A DNA stretch of 64,000 nucleotides, from the NCBI GenBank assembly GCA_047495785.1, contig JBLDXI010000002.1:1674001-1738000 (forward strand), in the 5' to 3' direction. Source of the stretch: Lepidodermella squamata (lineage: Eukaryota > Gastrotricha). Below the pieces are notes generated by a model that was not told the origin of the DNA, ran no database searches, and saw only the letters and a program-made list of their open reading frames with translations. Below, piece after piece: positions 13,360 through 26,394 of the stretch (its first letter is position 1; every line of letters begins with the position of its first letter). Made by a program: the position numbers and the translations under genes.

Positions 13360-13985
13360 GTGTTCAATCAAAAATCATTTTTTAATACCAAAGCCGCAAT
13401 TTCATTTTTTCCATGCACACATGCGCAGTGTTTTTCTTAGCATTCATTTCTTTCATCGTTCTCTCAAATTTCTTCACAAAAAAATCACCAAGAATCGAAA
13501 AACATAATAATTATAAATATTATCATGAATAATTTTGTACACACATAGCTAGTAAGGTTTTTATCGAGATAAGAGCACACTATGCCTTGAAAACTTGAGC
13601 CGATTCAACAAGTAAAATTAGCTTATATTGGCTCAGTGCAAAATAAAGCTCCCTTCGTTATAGTTTCAAGCTATTTATTCACCTGTTTCTCGCTTCATAG
13701 AAAATAATAATTTTTTATTCGGAAGATATCTCCACGCGAAATTGAGAGAGAGGAAGAAAGATTATTTGGTGCGACAAATATTATTTTTTATAAATTTATA
13801 ATTATTACGCATTTCATCAGTTCTCGTGTTTAAATATAATTATATTTACATAAAACACCAAAGCGAGCAGGGAAGACGAGGTTTCAATAACTTTTTTCAT
13901 GTATATATAACGATAGAACTGTATAATGTAACTTTTTCTAGTTTTATAAAGAAATGAAAGATACAGAGGCAAGCACGCGCTGCTT
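13360..13985. other. Short intergenic region with minus-strand poly(A) signals
   Basis: AT-rich DNA between the start of the TMEM144-like gene and the stop of the ANKRD50-like gene, both on the minus strand. TTTATT at 13674-13679 and 13714-13719 reads as AATAAA on the minus strand and can serve the ANKRD50-like transcript, 270-315 bases past its stop. No gene seen. Confidence 0.45.
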
Positions 13986-13989
13986 TCAA

Positions 13990-16900
13990 CTACTTAGAGA
14001 TACCGGAGTTGTTCTGCTTGCTTTTCTTAGTGCTCGGCAGCATTTTCTTGAGCAAACTCGACAGAAATCGAGACGACTTATCCTTATTGTTGCCGTGATT
14101 CATCGACGTATTAGCCGCCGAAAATTGCTGTTGCCCGTTGCTTCGAACGAACTGCTCATTCGGCCGGTGGAAAACAGGGTGCCCATTGCCGTTGTGGCCA
14201 GCAGCCATCCGGCTGTGATACGCCTCCGCCATTTTCTCAGCCTGTTCGTCTAAACTCGAGATGTTAACACCGTCGAATGCGTTACTCAACGCGACGTAGT
14301 TTGACATTGAATCTTCTTGATATTCGACCCCGGCTGTGATATATTGTGCATTATTCACGTATCGGTGATTGCTGAAAACAGGCGCCGGTTGCGAGGAAGA
14401 TTGAGGCTGTAGGGATCGCCGCATGTTCACGCCTCGCATGAACTGCTGTTGCATTTCTTCGACGACTATGACAGAGTTGGTTGGCGGGGCAGCGCCGGGT
14501 AGCAGGTTCGAATTGGCGATACTGCGGCGGTTTCGCATTCCTCGTTCAAAACTTCGCGTTCCGGCTATCACTTTTTCGTTTGATGAAACAGCGAGAAAGT
14601 CGGAACTTGCGACGCCAAATGACAGACTGCCACCGCCACTTTGAGAATCGCCTGAAAATTGAAAAAATATGTGAAAAATGTCAAAAATAATCAAATTATA
14701 CAATTAAATGGATATTGACATAAGAAATTGGAAACCCTAAATTTAGGACTTCAGCACTAAATTCCAGCCCCAAATTACCCAAAAATTTGGTTTCCGAGTT
14801 TAGAGCCTCTCAAAGAATCTGAATTTGGTACTGTCACACCACAATTGAAATAAAAAGTCTGTCTTAAAAATTAAAATTTAGAATGGCTAAATTAAAATTT
14901 TTAAGGCAGACTTTTTATTTCAATTTTTTATGCTATTTTCACAGGGGTACACCCCAAAAAGTGGCTCCAAATATGTAGGAATAGGATTACTTTATGGCTT
15001 TCCACGGAAAAATTCAATTTCCCCTCGATCTGGAACCCCGAGTGAGTTTGGCGCAGCCAAACGAATCGAGGTGTTCCAGCAAGTAGCAATTTTACAAATC
15101 CAGTACTTTTCCAAATTTTTCCAAAATCTTGAAAGCCACTAAGCTGATAATACCACCTTGGACACTATTTCAGTGGTGCTAATTTTACACCAAAAAATAA
15201 AGGTTAATTGAAGACAACAAAATGAAATTAAAAAAGTTGAAAATTCCTCCTTAAAATTGAGCATTTTAGAGGAAATTACCTGTTGAAGAGTCGATTTGAC
15301 TGGTTTGCAGGAGTTGACTACCACCGGTACTAATGCTGTTTCTCGGCCCGGTTCCAGCCGGTGAGACGATGATCCCGCCACCGCTGAGACTAGTCACAAT
15401 CGCTCCGCCCGGGTGATGTACCACCTCCCCACCCGACCCGGATGTATACGTGTTCCTCGTCAGAGCAGAGTCGTTCGAAGTCTGGCTATTCCCGGTACCA
15501 GCTGCGACCTCACTGACCCGTTCTAGAATGGTAACAACCTCCATGTGGCTGTTTTTCAGCGCCATTCTCAACGCAGTCCGGCCGTACTGGTCGACATGGC
15601 CCGGGTTCGCGCCGAAATCTAGCAAAATTTGCACGAGATCGGCGTGGCCCTCCTGCGCAGCGATGCATAGCGCTGTCGCACCTTGCGCGCAAACGTGGTC
15701 TACAGCCGCACCGGCTTCGAGCAGCTCGCGGCACGCAATCAAATGGCCCTGCCACGCCGCTGAATGCAGCGCAGACCGGCCTTCGTTATCGACGGCGTTG
15801 ACGTTGGCGTTGAATTCGATGAGAATTTTCAGAACTTCAACATGGCCCTGCCACGCGGCGACATGAAGCGGCGATCGGCCATTCGCGTCGCATAAATTCG
15901 GATGGGCCCCGCATTGCAGTAGGACGGTCGCGAGGGGGGTTGAGTTTGAAAACGCGGCTGTGAAGAGGGGCGGGTGGCCGGCTGGATCGGGCGCGTTGAC
16001 ATCGGCGTACCTGGCCAGGATGCGCACAGCCGGCCACTGTTCCGTGGCGACGGCCATTCGCAGCGCGTCGATGCCGTTTATGTCGAGGAGGAGGGGGTTG
16101 GCGCCGTAGCGAAGCAGGCACGAAATTACCGGGACGTGGCCAGCAGTGGCGGCGATCATCAGCGGGGTTCGACCGGCTGGGCCGAGAGCGTCGATTCGAG
16201 CACCTCGCTCAATCAGCATTTCACATATCTAAAGAAAAAAATGAACATTAATAATTCGATTAAAATCATTGAATTTCATTTCAATTTGGTGGGGTTTTAT
16301 TTTTGGATTTCGCGTTTGGAAGTCGGAACACACAATTTTTTAGGGCTTCTATCTTCCCAGGATATGACCCGATTTAAGAAAAAGTGCTTTTATTGCTGGT
16401 TATGGGAAAATATCAGAAAATTTCAAATTTTAATTTTAACAGAAATTTGCTAACAATTTCAACTTGGACGGAATAAGCGTTTTTTGCATTTGTTGTAAAT
16501 TTTTAGCCATCAGCTCAAATTTGGTGAATCATTCGATTATTCCGAATTAATTGCATAGGTTTCTTTAGAAAAGCCGATAAAATTCTGCGGATTACGCTAA
16601 TAAATTATCAAAATTCGCACCCGTCCGCATTTCATTTTTTTGATCAATCTGGATTTTTCAAATAATATTTGCATAAAAAATAATGCCCAGTGCAGAACCA
16701 CCCAAGAGTGAGCTAGAGAAATAACTAGGTCATGCATTGAAAATTCATCGCTTCGATGCCTAGGCACAAAACCATTAATTCCCTCGGGTTGAAAAAAACA
16801 GTACTCATAAATTGAAAAATGCAAATCTACAAGACTTAACGATTCATTCAATCCAGTCCTCAAAATTTTGCCAAAAAAAAATTTGACAGGACGAAAAAAA

Positions 16901-19900
16901 TCAAACTGCACTAATAAAAATTGATTGGAATAAAACGCATTAAGGAGGACGTACCCGAACGTGATTGCCAGCAGCAGCGAGGTGAAGTGCGGTGGAGCCG
17001 TCGTTATCGCAGTGGTTCTCATCGAGACCGCGATCCAGCAACATTTCAACACAACCAACATCACCAAACCGAGCGGCGACAGACAACGCGCTCCAGCCCT
17101 GTGCGTCAATCGCGTCTACGGACGCGTTCCAATACAACAGCATTCTTAGCGCTTCTTCGTGGCCCTGAGATGCGGCGAGGAAGAGTGCAGTTCTACCGAA
17201 TGAATCAGCTAAATCGACGTCGCAGTCGTTTTCGAGGAGCAGCTCACACGCTTGGACGAGGCCTCGGCTCGCGGCGAGGTGCAGGGGTGACGACCCCTCG
17301 TTATCGACCGCCTCCGCCGGGCATCCGGCCTCGAGTAGCTGGGTCATCAGGCTCAGCAGGCTGTCTTCTTCGTTTTCCGGCTGCGAGAGTAGCGCGAGGT
17401 GCAGACACGTCCGGCCTAGCGAGTCTCTAGCCGCGAAATCAGCGCCCAGGGCGAGCAGCACGCCGGCGATTTCCGCCCGGCACGCCGCGCACGCTGTCAT
17501 AAGCGGCGTCCGTCCGTCGCCGTCGTTATCCGGCGCATTGACCGCCGCGCCGGCCTGCAGCAGCCGGCGAACGGCCTCGACCTGCCCGTTCAAAATGGCA
17601 GCGTCCAGCGGGCTGCAGCCGTTATTCCGCAACTCGCCGTCTGGCAACGGGTCAAGCTGCGCGTTGACGTTTGCCCGGCCGGCGATTAATAAGTCAATGA
17701 CTCCCATGTGGCCTGACCAGGCGGCTGATCTTAACGGAGTCCAGCCGTCGATATCACACGACTCGACCTGAATTAAAAGAAAAAAATGAGATAAACATTG
17801 GATATTTTTTTGGATTGTTAATTAATCTAATTATTATTTTAATAAATGAAGGAGAAATTGAAAAAAATAGTAATAAAAATTCCACCTTAATTTTTTAGAA
17901 ATAAAGAATGATAGGTAAATTACACGTCCAAAACCACTTATGTATTCTTAATCAACTGATTTATGATTTACGATATTGGCTTTTAACTTAGGTAGAGTGA
18001 AAAGCCAAGAAATTCGTCGAATTCCAATGTAACAAAACAAATTAAAAATTATTTTATGCTGTAGAAAATTTTTTCCTACAAATAAAGCGAAGTATTATTG
18101 AGGGGGCTATCACGTGGCATACTTCGTTCTCATTTTAGTGAAACTCATATCCTCCGCTGCAAAATTCTAACTCAATCACGGGGATGAATGTGGTATAGCA
18201 ATATTTTCTAAAATGTCTTGGTAATTCCAAAAAAAGAGCGAGGCAAACGAACAAGGCTCTGATAAATCACTTCGGGTCTTTTTGCCACAAATTCGGTTTT
18301 TTTTAAAAAAAAAAGCGCAAAATTATTGGTTCACTAGAAGCATTTAACCCGGAAATTTGGTTCCAAGCTGGACGAAGATTCAGAATTACTAACCAATATC
18401 CGTAAAATCTATACTGCAAATGAGAATTTTAGTTAATAACGTAAAATAATAATTTCTAAATGAATTTAAGCGAATTAAATTGAATCTAAAAGCTTACGTT
18501 AGCTCCCAAATCTAGCAAAAGTTGCACGACTTTCTCGAAGCCGCACTTCGACGCAAGAATCAGAGGAGTTTGGCCGAATTCGTCACGAATTTCCAACACA
18601 GCCGAAACTGAATCGATTGTCTCAGCAGTGGTAGTAGTAGCAGAAGATAATGACGCTCTGGTATTAGATCTCTGCAGAGAAGGCGGCCGCTTCAACAGGT
18701 CCTGGCACGCGTCGGTATCACCGTTCTCGATGGCGGAAAACAGCTGGCGCCGAAAATCGTCGATCGGCGAAGCGCGACTGGCAGCGGCCAACGGTTGGAT
18801 GGGGCGGGGTCCGAACGAGGCAGCTATTGTAGTAGCCCCGCCTCCCGACGATGAGGCATGCATTTTTGAGGAAGCAATCTAAACAACAACAACAACAAAA
18901 ATCAACTGTGTTATCTCTCGGCCAAACACAGTTCGGATGGCTAGCAATGATGAATGGGTTGGAAAAATCACGCAAAACATCATTAATCAAGCGTAGGATA
19001 ATAAAACCTAGGATGAGTGATGCTAAGGCACGCGGATGAGTGATAGTCAAAGATGTGAGAATACATTTACACAACCTACTACTACTGTTGTGTTAAAAAC
19101 GGAGAGAGACACAGAAGAACATAGAGAGGCCAAGTGTGCAGCTCAGCCAATCTGAAGATAAACACGCGCGATGGGAGATTAAGCGGCGTATTAGCCTTTT
19201 ATACGAAAAAAAAACCACCACCATCACCGTGGTCAGAAAACGGTGAAGCGAAAGCGCGCAGCAATTCCGCCGCACAGCTGGCCGAAACTATTTACTAACA
19301 CGGTGGCGGTCATCATCATGCAATCATCATCATCATCATCATCAGCTGGCAAAAGCAAACGCTTTTCCGACCTTGCGTTACCATGTATGTATGCAGTACC
19401 GAAATAGCGGCTAGTTATTATTATTATTGTTATACAGTCCTACCGAATAGCCGGAAAAAAGAATAAACAAACGGAAAAGCGTGCGCTTTTTAAGGCGGCT
19501 GGCTGGGGACCTAGAGAGCCCATTGTCGCCACATTTTTCTGAGACACAAGAGCTACGTCTAGTGTATAATTGTAATATTATTACATTACGCAAGATCTCG
19601 TTCGTGTTATATTATATTATTTTAAAAGCGTGCACTAGAGTAGAAAAAAGGTTGCGGCTACAAAAAGAGTGAACACAACACACGCGCGAGCAATCATCAA
19701 CTCGACGACCACCAACATCTAACGGCGCCTAATGATGATGCAGCAGCATGATGATGATGGTATATTACATTACACGACAAAACAAACGCAAATGTCGCGC
19801 GCCTTTTACATGTTATAACCAACTTCTACAAAAAAACAAATAGACATGAGAAATCAGACGCTGATGCGGCAAGCAACACAATCGATTTCGCGCTACTAAT

Positions 19901-22900
19901 AAGTGAATTACACGGGTCTAAATTGCGCTGGACGCGCTGATTCTTCTGAGCCCGCGCGCACTGTTTGGAATATTAATGACGATGCGCCAAGCGACGAGAC
20001 ACGAGCCGGCGCTGCTGCTGCAGATAGCCGGCCAAGATATATATGGCGGCACGCTTAACCAAGACGACGTGACAAAGTTTAAGAAATGACCGCGCGCGCG
20101 CGCGTGAAAAGTGTTGCGTTTCATTAAATTAACTCGGCTGCCGGAGCCTCTACCGAAACGACGTCCTCTTTTGTTTGTTTATTTATTTCAACGCCAGCTA
20201 CGGTATGCGCAAAAACTTCCTACTTCTGCAGTCATAGCACAGGAATTCTTATTCATTTCGGGCAGCGAAAAAAACCCAAAACAAAACACTTGACTAATGC
20301 CATAAAATCGCGGCAAAATTGAATAATGAAGAGAGCAAGCAGTGATGAAAAAACGCACTGAGCCATCTAGATAATTATTTATTCGGAAGTCTGATTTCAG
20401 TTCAAACATATCGAGTTGTACGCTTGCGTGGTCCGAAATATAGAAGTTCCTCCTTAAAATATAAAAAATCTTTCAACGGAACCAAATTTCAAATCTAGGC
20501 ACCTAATACAAACTAGAAACCATGTCATTTTTTCAATATTCTTTGAAATAGTTAGAAAATTTTCTCAAAGAGATGATCAAGCCATGCAGTGAAAATCAAC
20601 CGGAATTTTCTGGTAGTTAACGTAGACCTTTCGAAACTTCAGAAAAAGTTGTCTAGACCTGACTATTTTAGGTGGCTCTGTCCCGAAATGTGGTCCAAAT
20701 TTTATGGTAGCCGGATCGATTTTGGGGTTTCGAGCTCGTTTTAGGCACGAAAAGGTGAAATTTATGGAGGATTTGGGGAAAATGCCTTATATTTCCTATG
20801 TATTTCATAATTCCTGTTTAGACATCTTTCCTTGTAAACATGAAATTCCGGGAAATTTTGAAAAAAGCATTATTAGGCGAATTACTCTTTCAAAAGTTGG
20901 TTCCGCTTTTTAAATTCATAAAAAAATTGACGAAAGTGGGCGAAATAATAATTCAAAATTTGATTCCGCTATTAGTGGCACCCCTTAAAATATTTTCCTA
21001 TTTCTGATAAGAGAAAATTAATCAAATCGACACTTCCGATTACAATATTGATACGATAAGTGTAAAAACATGTCTTTTTTGGTACGAGATAGCAAAAATC
21101 TAAAGCGAAAAACATGATAAAGCCAAGCCTAGGAGGAAAGTGTTATTTGAGTGTGATCGAGTGCAATGATATCCTAGTTCTGCCAAGTATACCTACTAGA
21201 GATATTATATAACACATCTTCACACCGGCCGCACTGAAAACGGTAGAGGTATAAGCATAAAACAAAAAATAATAATAATAGCCGATGGTAGTCATATCTC
21301 GTTCTGGACCCACCCATCAAAAATAGATTGATGAAAAGATAAACAATGATTCTATGGCACAACGCGGAAGCACCACCTTAATAATATGCGGTTTCGAGAT
21401 AGTAGTAAGTACTTGAGCGCAAAACCATAAAATTAGCGAATAAAATCGATTTTTATTAATATGCGCAAGGTCAGCGCGTGTGAAATGCGCGCGGAAGAAG
21501 CTATTTAAACACGCAGAAGATACAAAACGGGTCGTGCTGATAATAATATATAAAATCAAGACACGAGACTGTTTCGTTTGTGGTGGTGTTGTTTGGTGGT
21601 GGTAAATAAAACGCCGCGCTTTACTCATGAATCCACCACCACCACCACCAGTTCTATCTATATATATTCAGACAACAGTAATAGCATTAACTGGCCTGAA
21701 GCGAGGAAGAAGAAGAAGAAGCCAAGTCGTCACAATTTATTAGTGGAAGATGGGCCAACAATAACCGCCTAAACAACGCGCTAAATAATAAACACGAGAC
21801 TATTGTTGGTGGGTTGATACTAGTAGTAAAGACGGGGCCGAATAAACATCATCTCGAGCACGTACCTTGGCTGTTGTTTGTTGTAGCACTTTGCGAGGCG
21901 ATTTGCGTTTCGACGCGCCCCTCTGCTGAGTCCCAGGCCTACGCGCCTCGCTCTCAGAACTCGTCGTCGTCGTCGACTCGACAACAAACCGCCGCGTGCT
22001 CAACTTGACGTCGGCAAGCCACACCGCGAAACTCGGGTGGAAAAGGCTGACGAAGAGCAGCGGCGCCGTTCGCGCCACCGGCGACTGAATATCAGCGCCA
22101 CCGGGCAGAGGGCTCGGACTGCCACTGCCCTGACTAGCCGGGCCTATGACTAGGATATGCTCCAGCATAGGCCGTGTTTGCATCAGTGAGGCCAGCCCTG
22201 GGTAGGCCGCGTGTAGAGATTCGTCGAATGGCAGAGCTTTCTCGCGGACGAGGGCGGTGAAGAAGGGGCGAAGTTCGCGCTGGAAATCGACGCCGGCGAA
22301 GGCGCGTTCGGACAGCCACAGGTAGAAACCGTTCAGCGTTGCGGGTAACTGCGGCACTTCGGCTGGCATGAGGCATCGCGAAATTATTAAGTCGAAAGCC
22401 TGCGAAAACATCGAATTTCAGTTCAGCTTCGAAAATTTAAGCTACAAGGTCAATTTATCACTTGGTAATCGCTTTTAGGAGAATTTTGAAGACCATTCTG
22501 GATTCCTTTTTGGAAAGGGTGTACATTTCAGGGGTTTCACCAGCAATTTTGGGACTTTCTTCACCAACAAATCTGAAATTTCCAATTTCATCAAAAATTT
22601 CGGGTTTTCTACCATCAATTTTGGTATTTTTGCAAGAAAAATGGATTTTTTCTTAAAAAATCAGATTAATACCCGCTGATTTAGTCGAAAGCTGTTCTAA
22701 ACATTTGACGGTAAAAAACCTGAAATTGATGGTGAAGTTTGAATTTTCCGGTTTGTTGGTGAAAATCCCGAATTTGACGGTAGAAAGCATTTTCCCCTTT
22801 CGGAAATTTCAACTTATCGCAGTTGAAGTTTCACGTCAACGCGGTACATCTTTCCCTTAAGGTATTTTTTACGATGAAATTTCAACTTTCTTTCCTGCAA

Positions 22901-24646
22901 CCCTGAATTCAGAATTCGCCTCGAGACATTCCCATGACGTATTTGGACAACGAGCATCAAGTTTTTGGTTCATCCATGTCATCTAAGCTCAATAGAACTG
23001 CCCTATTTTTCCAACGGCGAGTTGAAATATTGAGCTCAAGTTTTTTTAAAGAAGTCGCGTACATTTTGACGTGTACTTTCGAGTCATTTTAGGGGATGAA
23101 TAACCCCTAAAACGCTCATTTACGAGCTCTGATGCGTTTATTTTTCTATTTTCATGAGTGAAATTTACACACCTTATAAAAATACACTCATTGAAAATGA
23201 TACGATAAACACTCGCTCCTTTCAAAACGATAGAAAAATCTAAAATTCTAATTTTTTTCAATTTGTTTGCATGGGTGAATCGAGTTATTAGTAAAGAGTC
23301 CCTTTAATAGGCTAAAAACTCTTCTTCACTCAAGTTGTTATAGATTTTTCTATTTTCTGTCAAGGCTTTAAGGTCTGAATCAAAGCGATTTTGGTCCCAA
23401 TCATCTGGAACTACGCATCAACTTCAATTTTTTCTATTAGTGGACCATATAATGTTGAAATTTCATCGAATTACAGCCCAGCAATTTATATCATTGAGGT
23501 AGTATATGAATCCAAAAGCCCCATCCCCAAGAAATAACATCGCGGCTTTGACAGCTGGGTCAACAAGCATCCAACCCGAACCTTCTGCTTCTACATCACC
23601 GCGTTAATTGGAGCATAAAACACTTTCTCCAGCCAATTTCAACACATAAAAACGCAATTTGCATTCACGAACTGAAGTCCGTTACTGATAAGAAAAACGT
23701 AGATGAATGTGATAAAACTCACTTTTTCGAGGTAAAGAATGCAGCCGTTAGATTTAATCAGCAGCTTTTCCACCGTTTCGTTGATGACTTTGTTATCGCC
23801 GAGAAAAAGCGGGCCACCGGCAGCTGATATGCGCATTTGGCAGTAGCCGCGCAAATCATCCGCAACTTCATTGCGCTTCGTGTCGTCTAAAATAAATTTG
23901 CGACACGGCACGCCGGATGAAAAGCCGCGAATAACAGCCTTCGACCGGCGATTACACGACGCGACAATTATCAGCCAACTAGGCAGGGAAGATTGATTTT
24001 GCAGGAAGAGATCGACAATAGGGTAATTGGTCATCACCGGTCCGATCGAGTTTAGATTGTCTTTACTCGACGACATGTCCGACAGCGAGGACGACACGAC
24101 GGAATCGTTCAATTCCGGCGTATGAGCCGCGTTGTAATTTTGAGCAAATGACGCCCGAAAAGGCACATCGATATCATCGATCATGAGCACAACTTTTGAA
24201 GCAGATCGCCATTGAATGTTGAGCAGAGGTGTGAGGACTAGTGAAAGAAATTGCTGGTTCACAATATCGAATGTTTGGTCGTTCAACGGCAGTGATCGGA
24301 AATTTTCGCGGTCTGTCGTAAAAGCGAGACCGCGCAGTTTGAAAAAACTTTGTAATTGAGCGTTTATCGACAGCAGTAACTCGAGCGGCGATAGAAAACG
24401 GTCCGAATAAACAACACAACCGATTTGAGGAAAAATCAACGCGTCACTCCGGTTTTGGGCTATGTTAGCTATCAACGACGTTTTGCCGCAACCAGCCCCG
24501 CCGACGATGAGCACATTTCGTGGGGTTGAATCGGAGATAAAGGACGCATCCGGATGCACGCAATCTGAATTCACGTAACGAACGAGTTTGTTGATGGCCC
24601 AGCGCCGGCCGTAAAATGGCTTGGGCAAGTTTTCGTTGTTGAGCAT
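13990..24646 (-). CDS. ANKRD50/TANC-like STAND P-loop ankyrin-repeat protein
   Basis: Six exons on the minus strand: 23723-24646, 21866-22399, 18498-18878, 16955-17767, 15280-16228 and 13990-14651. All phases agree, giving 1420 aa, close to the length of human ANKRD50. The N-terminal half is a P-loop NTPase of STAND type: FYGRRWAINKL, Walker A GGAGCGKTS (about 49-57), Walker B KVVLMIDDID (about 151-160), then LPSWLIIVASC and the winged-helix region LPATLNGFYLWLSERAF and LFHPSFAVWL. The C-terminal half holds some 15-19 ankyrin repeats (for example GRSPLHVAAWQGHVEVLKIL), followed by a Ser/Gly-rich tail and a basic end. An in-frame TGA nine bases before the ATG at 24646 fixes the start. The family acts as a cytoplasmic scaffold; ANKRD50 is linked to endosome recycling. 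A separate ANK-only transcript starting at the ATG at 18863 is possible. Confidence 0.88.
14844..14924. repeat. Near-perfect palindrome (hairpin) in intron 5
   Basis: Left arm 14844-14880 and right arm 14888-14924 are inverted copies with about 34 of 37 positions paired and a 7-base spacer. Lies wholly in the last intron of the ANKRD50-like gene. Looks like a tiny foldback element or the remains of one. Confidence 0.8.
18879..21865 (-). other. Large intron 2 of ANKRD50-like gene, CpG/ATT-rich
   Basis: A 3.0 kb intron, far longer than most others here. Its composition (GCGCGCGCGCG at 20093-20103, ATTATT runs, CATCAT repeat near 19320-19345, GGT/CCACCA and GAAGAA runs at 21580-21722) resembles the regulatory tracts around the Iroquois genes rather than ordinary introns. 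The middle (20430-21000) is AT-rich and repeats short phrases such as TTGGTTCCGCT seen elsewhere in the window. No coding exon was found inside. Confidence 0.5.
22551..22769. repeat. Imperfect inverted repeat in intron 1 of ANKRD50-like gene
   Basis: The stretch at 22551-22618 (with CACCAACAAATCTG and TTTCTACCATCAA) recurs inverted at 22705-22769 (CACCAACAAACCGG, TTTTTACCGTCAA when read on the minus strand). About 65-base arms with an 86-base centre suggest a decayed foldback transposon. Confidence 0.55.
23081..23116. repeat. Small hairpin in intron 1
   Basis: GAGTCATTTTAGGGG at 23081-23095 and CCCCTAAAACGCTC at 23104-23117 pair over about 13 positions around an 8-base loop. Perfect over the inner 9 bp. 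Function unknown. Confidence 0.5.
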
Positions 24647-24659
24647 GGCGGGTCACAAC

Positions 24660-26390
24660 ATCTAAGGGGTAACTACTAATCGTGAAAAGAGCTGCTTTCA
24701 ACAATCACAGCATGTTCCACGCAGTTTTTGAACAATAACAATATCTAGAATTTAAGTAAAAAATCCACCTTAAAAAATTATGATAATTACGGAGTTGATC
24801 AAAGACTATTTAATTAGCTGTTTTTTGTGTGTTTAGCCTTTTGGGATAACGTTAAGTTGAGGCCAAGATGAATCCATGTGAAAAGATCAGAAAGTCAGAC
24901 AGCGTGACAAATTAATTTCCGTTAATCAGGCAGAGCTGAGTCTAATTTATAGGCGCAATTCATAATCAGGGCCTATCGAACCGTCTAGTTTGCGGCCGCG
25001 GTAAACAAGGTGTGTCTATGTTTTTCAGCCGCGCAGGAGATTAACCGACGGCCCGCGCTCGCGCGCATTAATACGCCTCACTAACCTCCCGAGCCGGATT
25101 ATCATAAAGGATAAATCATTTATACCATGTATTATTAGCGCAATTTATTGTTATTTATGGCAGCGCCAAGTGCCTACGTGATCAATTAATAGCACATCAA
25201 GAGCGATGCCATAATAGCATTGAGAATAATGCCTGCCATCTGCAATCAATTGAGCTTGTCCGCCTTTGCACTTCCGAGTGAATAGGGTTGCGAAAATGTC
25301 ACTGGTTGCCTTTGAAAATCGTCGTATTTACGATATAAATAAATAATAAATCTAAAAATGAATGAAAACAAACAGTTAGTAACACACAAAAGAAGCAATT
25401 TTTATAACAAGAATATCAATCCTGATAAAAACAGGCGCCTATTAACGTAGACAAAAAGCAACAAACACATTGGTCGTATCTCGCGCGAGTCGCGAGCGCG
25501 TGACATCGAATTTTTATTAATTATTTATAGTCGCTTTGCAGCTATTATTGTTATTGATAAAACGAAACGCGAAATTAGTGCTTATTCATGTCATTTGACA
25601 CTGATTAATTACTAGAGACGAAGATGAGCGCGAGATACCGACAAATTAGTTACAATTTAGCTGCAGTAAATCGTACACAAAATACTATTATTCACAAAGA
25701 AGACAGGCGAAGAAACATTCATTATTACTGAAGAATAGAACAGCAAAACAGTAGTCATGATCAAATGATGCCTCAGTTTATTAATTAATTCTTTTATCAG
25801 TGGTCAAGCGTCTTGCTTCGAGCAAGATTATTGTTGCATTGCTTTAGCTGCATTGGAAGGGAATGGATTAGCTGAGACAGTAAGAGAGAAAAGTCCCCGC
25901 GAGGAGTATTGCATTGATCCAGCATAGCATTCGGAAGTAAATATATAAAGCACAACAAATACATGGAAGTTCGCCAAAAGACGACATTTAAACAACTCAA
26001 GTAGGCGGTGATTCGCGATCACCAGCAGTGTCAATTTTGAGGCTTGGCCCGTTTTTCAGACTACATTACTTGGCATTACGATACTGGTAAGTCAAACTGA
26101 GGTAAAGAAATAAGCAGAGAAGATATTTCCTTGATAAAACGCTATGGAAAAATAATAAAACGGTCTATAGGTTGTGCTGAGATATCGGCTGAAAATTATC
26201 AGCGCCCGAGTCAGATCATACTCCGTCTTTCAAGGTGTTCTATGAAATATCAGGGAACAAAAGGCAAGATCTTTAAATAATTAATGAACTGCTATAGGTC
26301 AAATAAAAGGATTTGATTTGTTCTTTCACACCTCCAGTTTAAAGATTCAAATGAAAAAGTAGGTACCAAAATTTAAGGGATAAGAAGAAG
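24660..26390. other. Non-coding DNA upstream of ANKRD50-like gene
   Basis: About 1.7 kb with no supportable gene. A CpG-rich patch at 24990-25095 (GCGGCCGCGG, CGCGCTCGCGCGC) some 350-450 bases upstream of the ATG at 24646 is the best promoter candidate for the minus-strand ANKRD50-like gene; a second CG patch lies near 25480-25505. The remainder is AT-rich. Confidence 0.4.
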
Positions 26391-26394
26391 TTGA

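Noticed and set aside
16597-17430. Long open frames on both strands around the ankyrin exon
   Set aside because: They overlap the ANKRD50-like exon in other frames; GC-rich repeat coding creates shadow frames.
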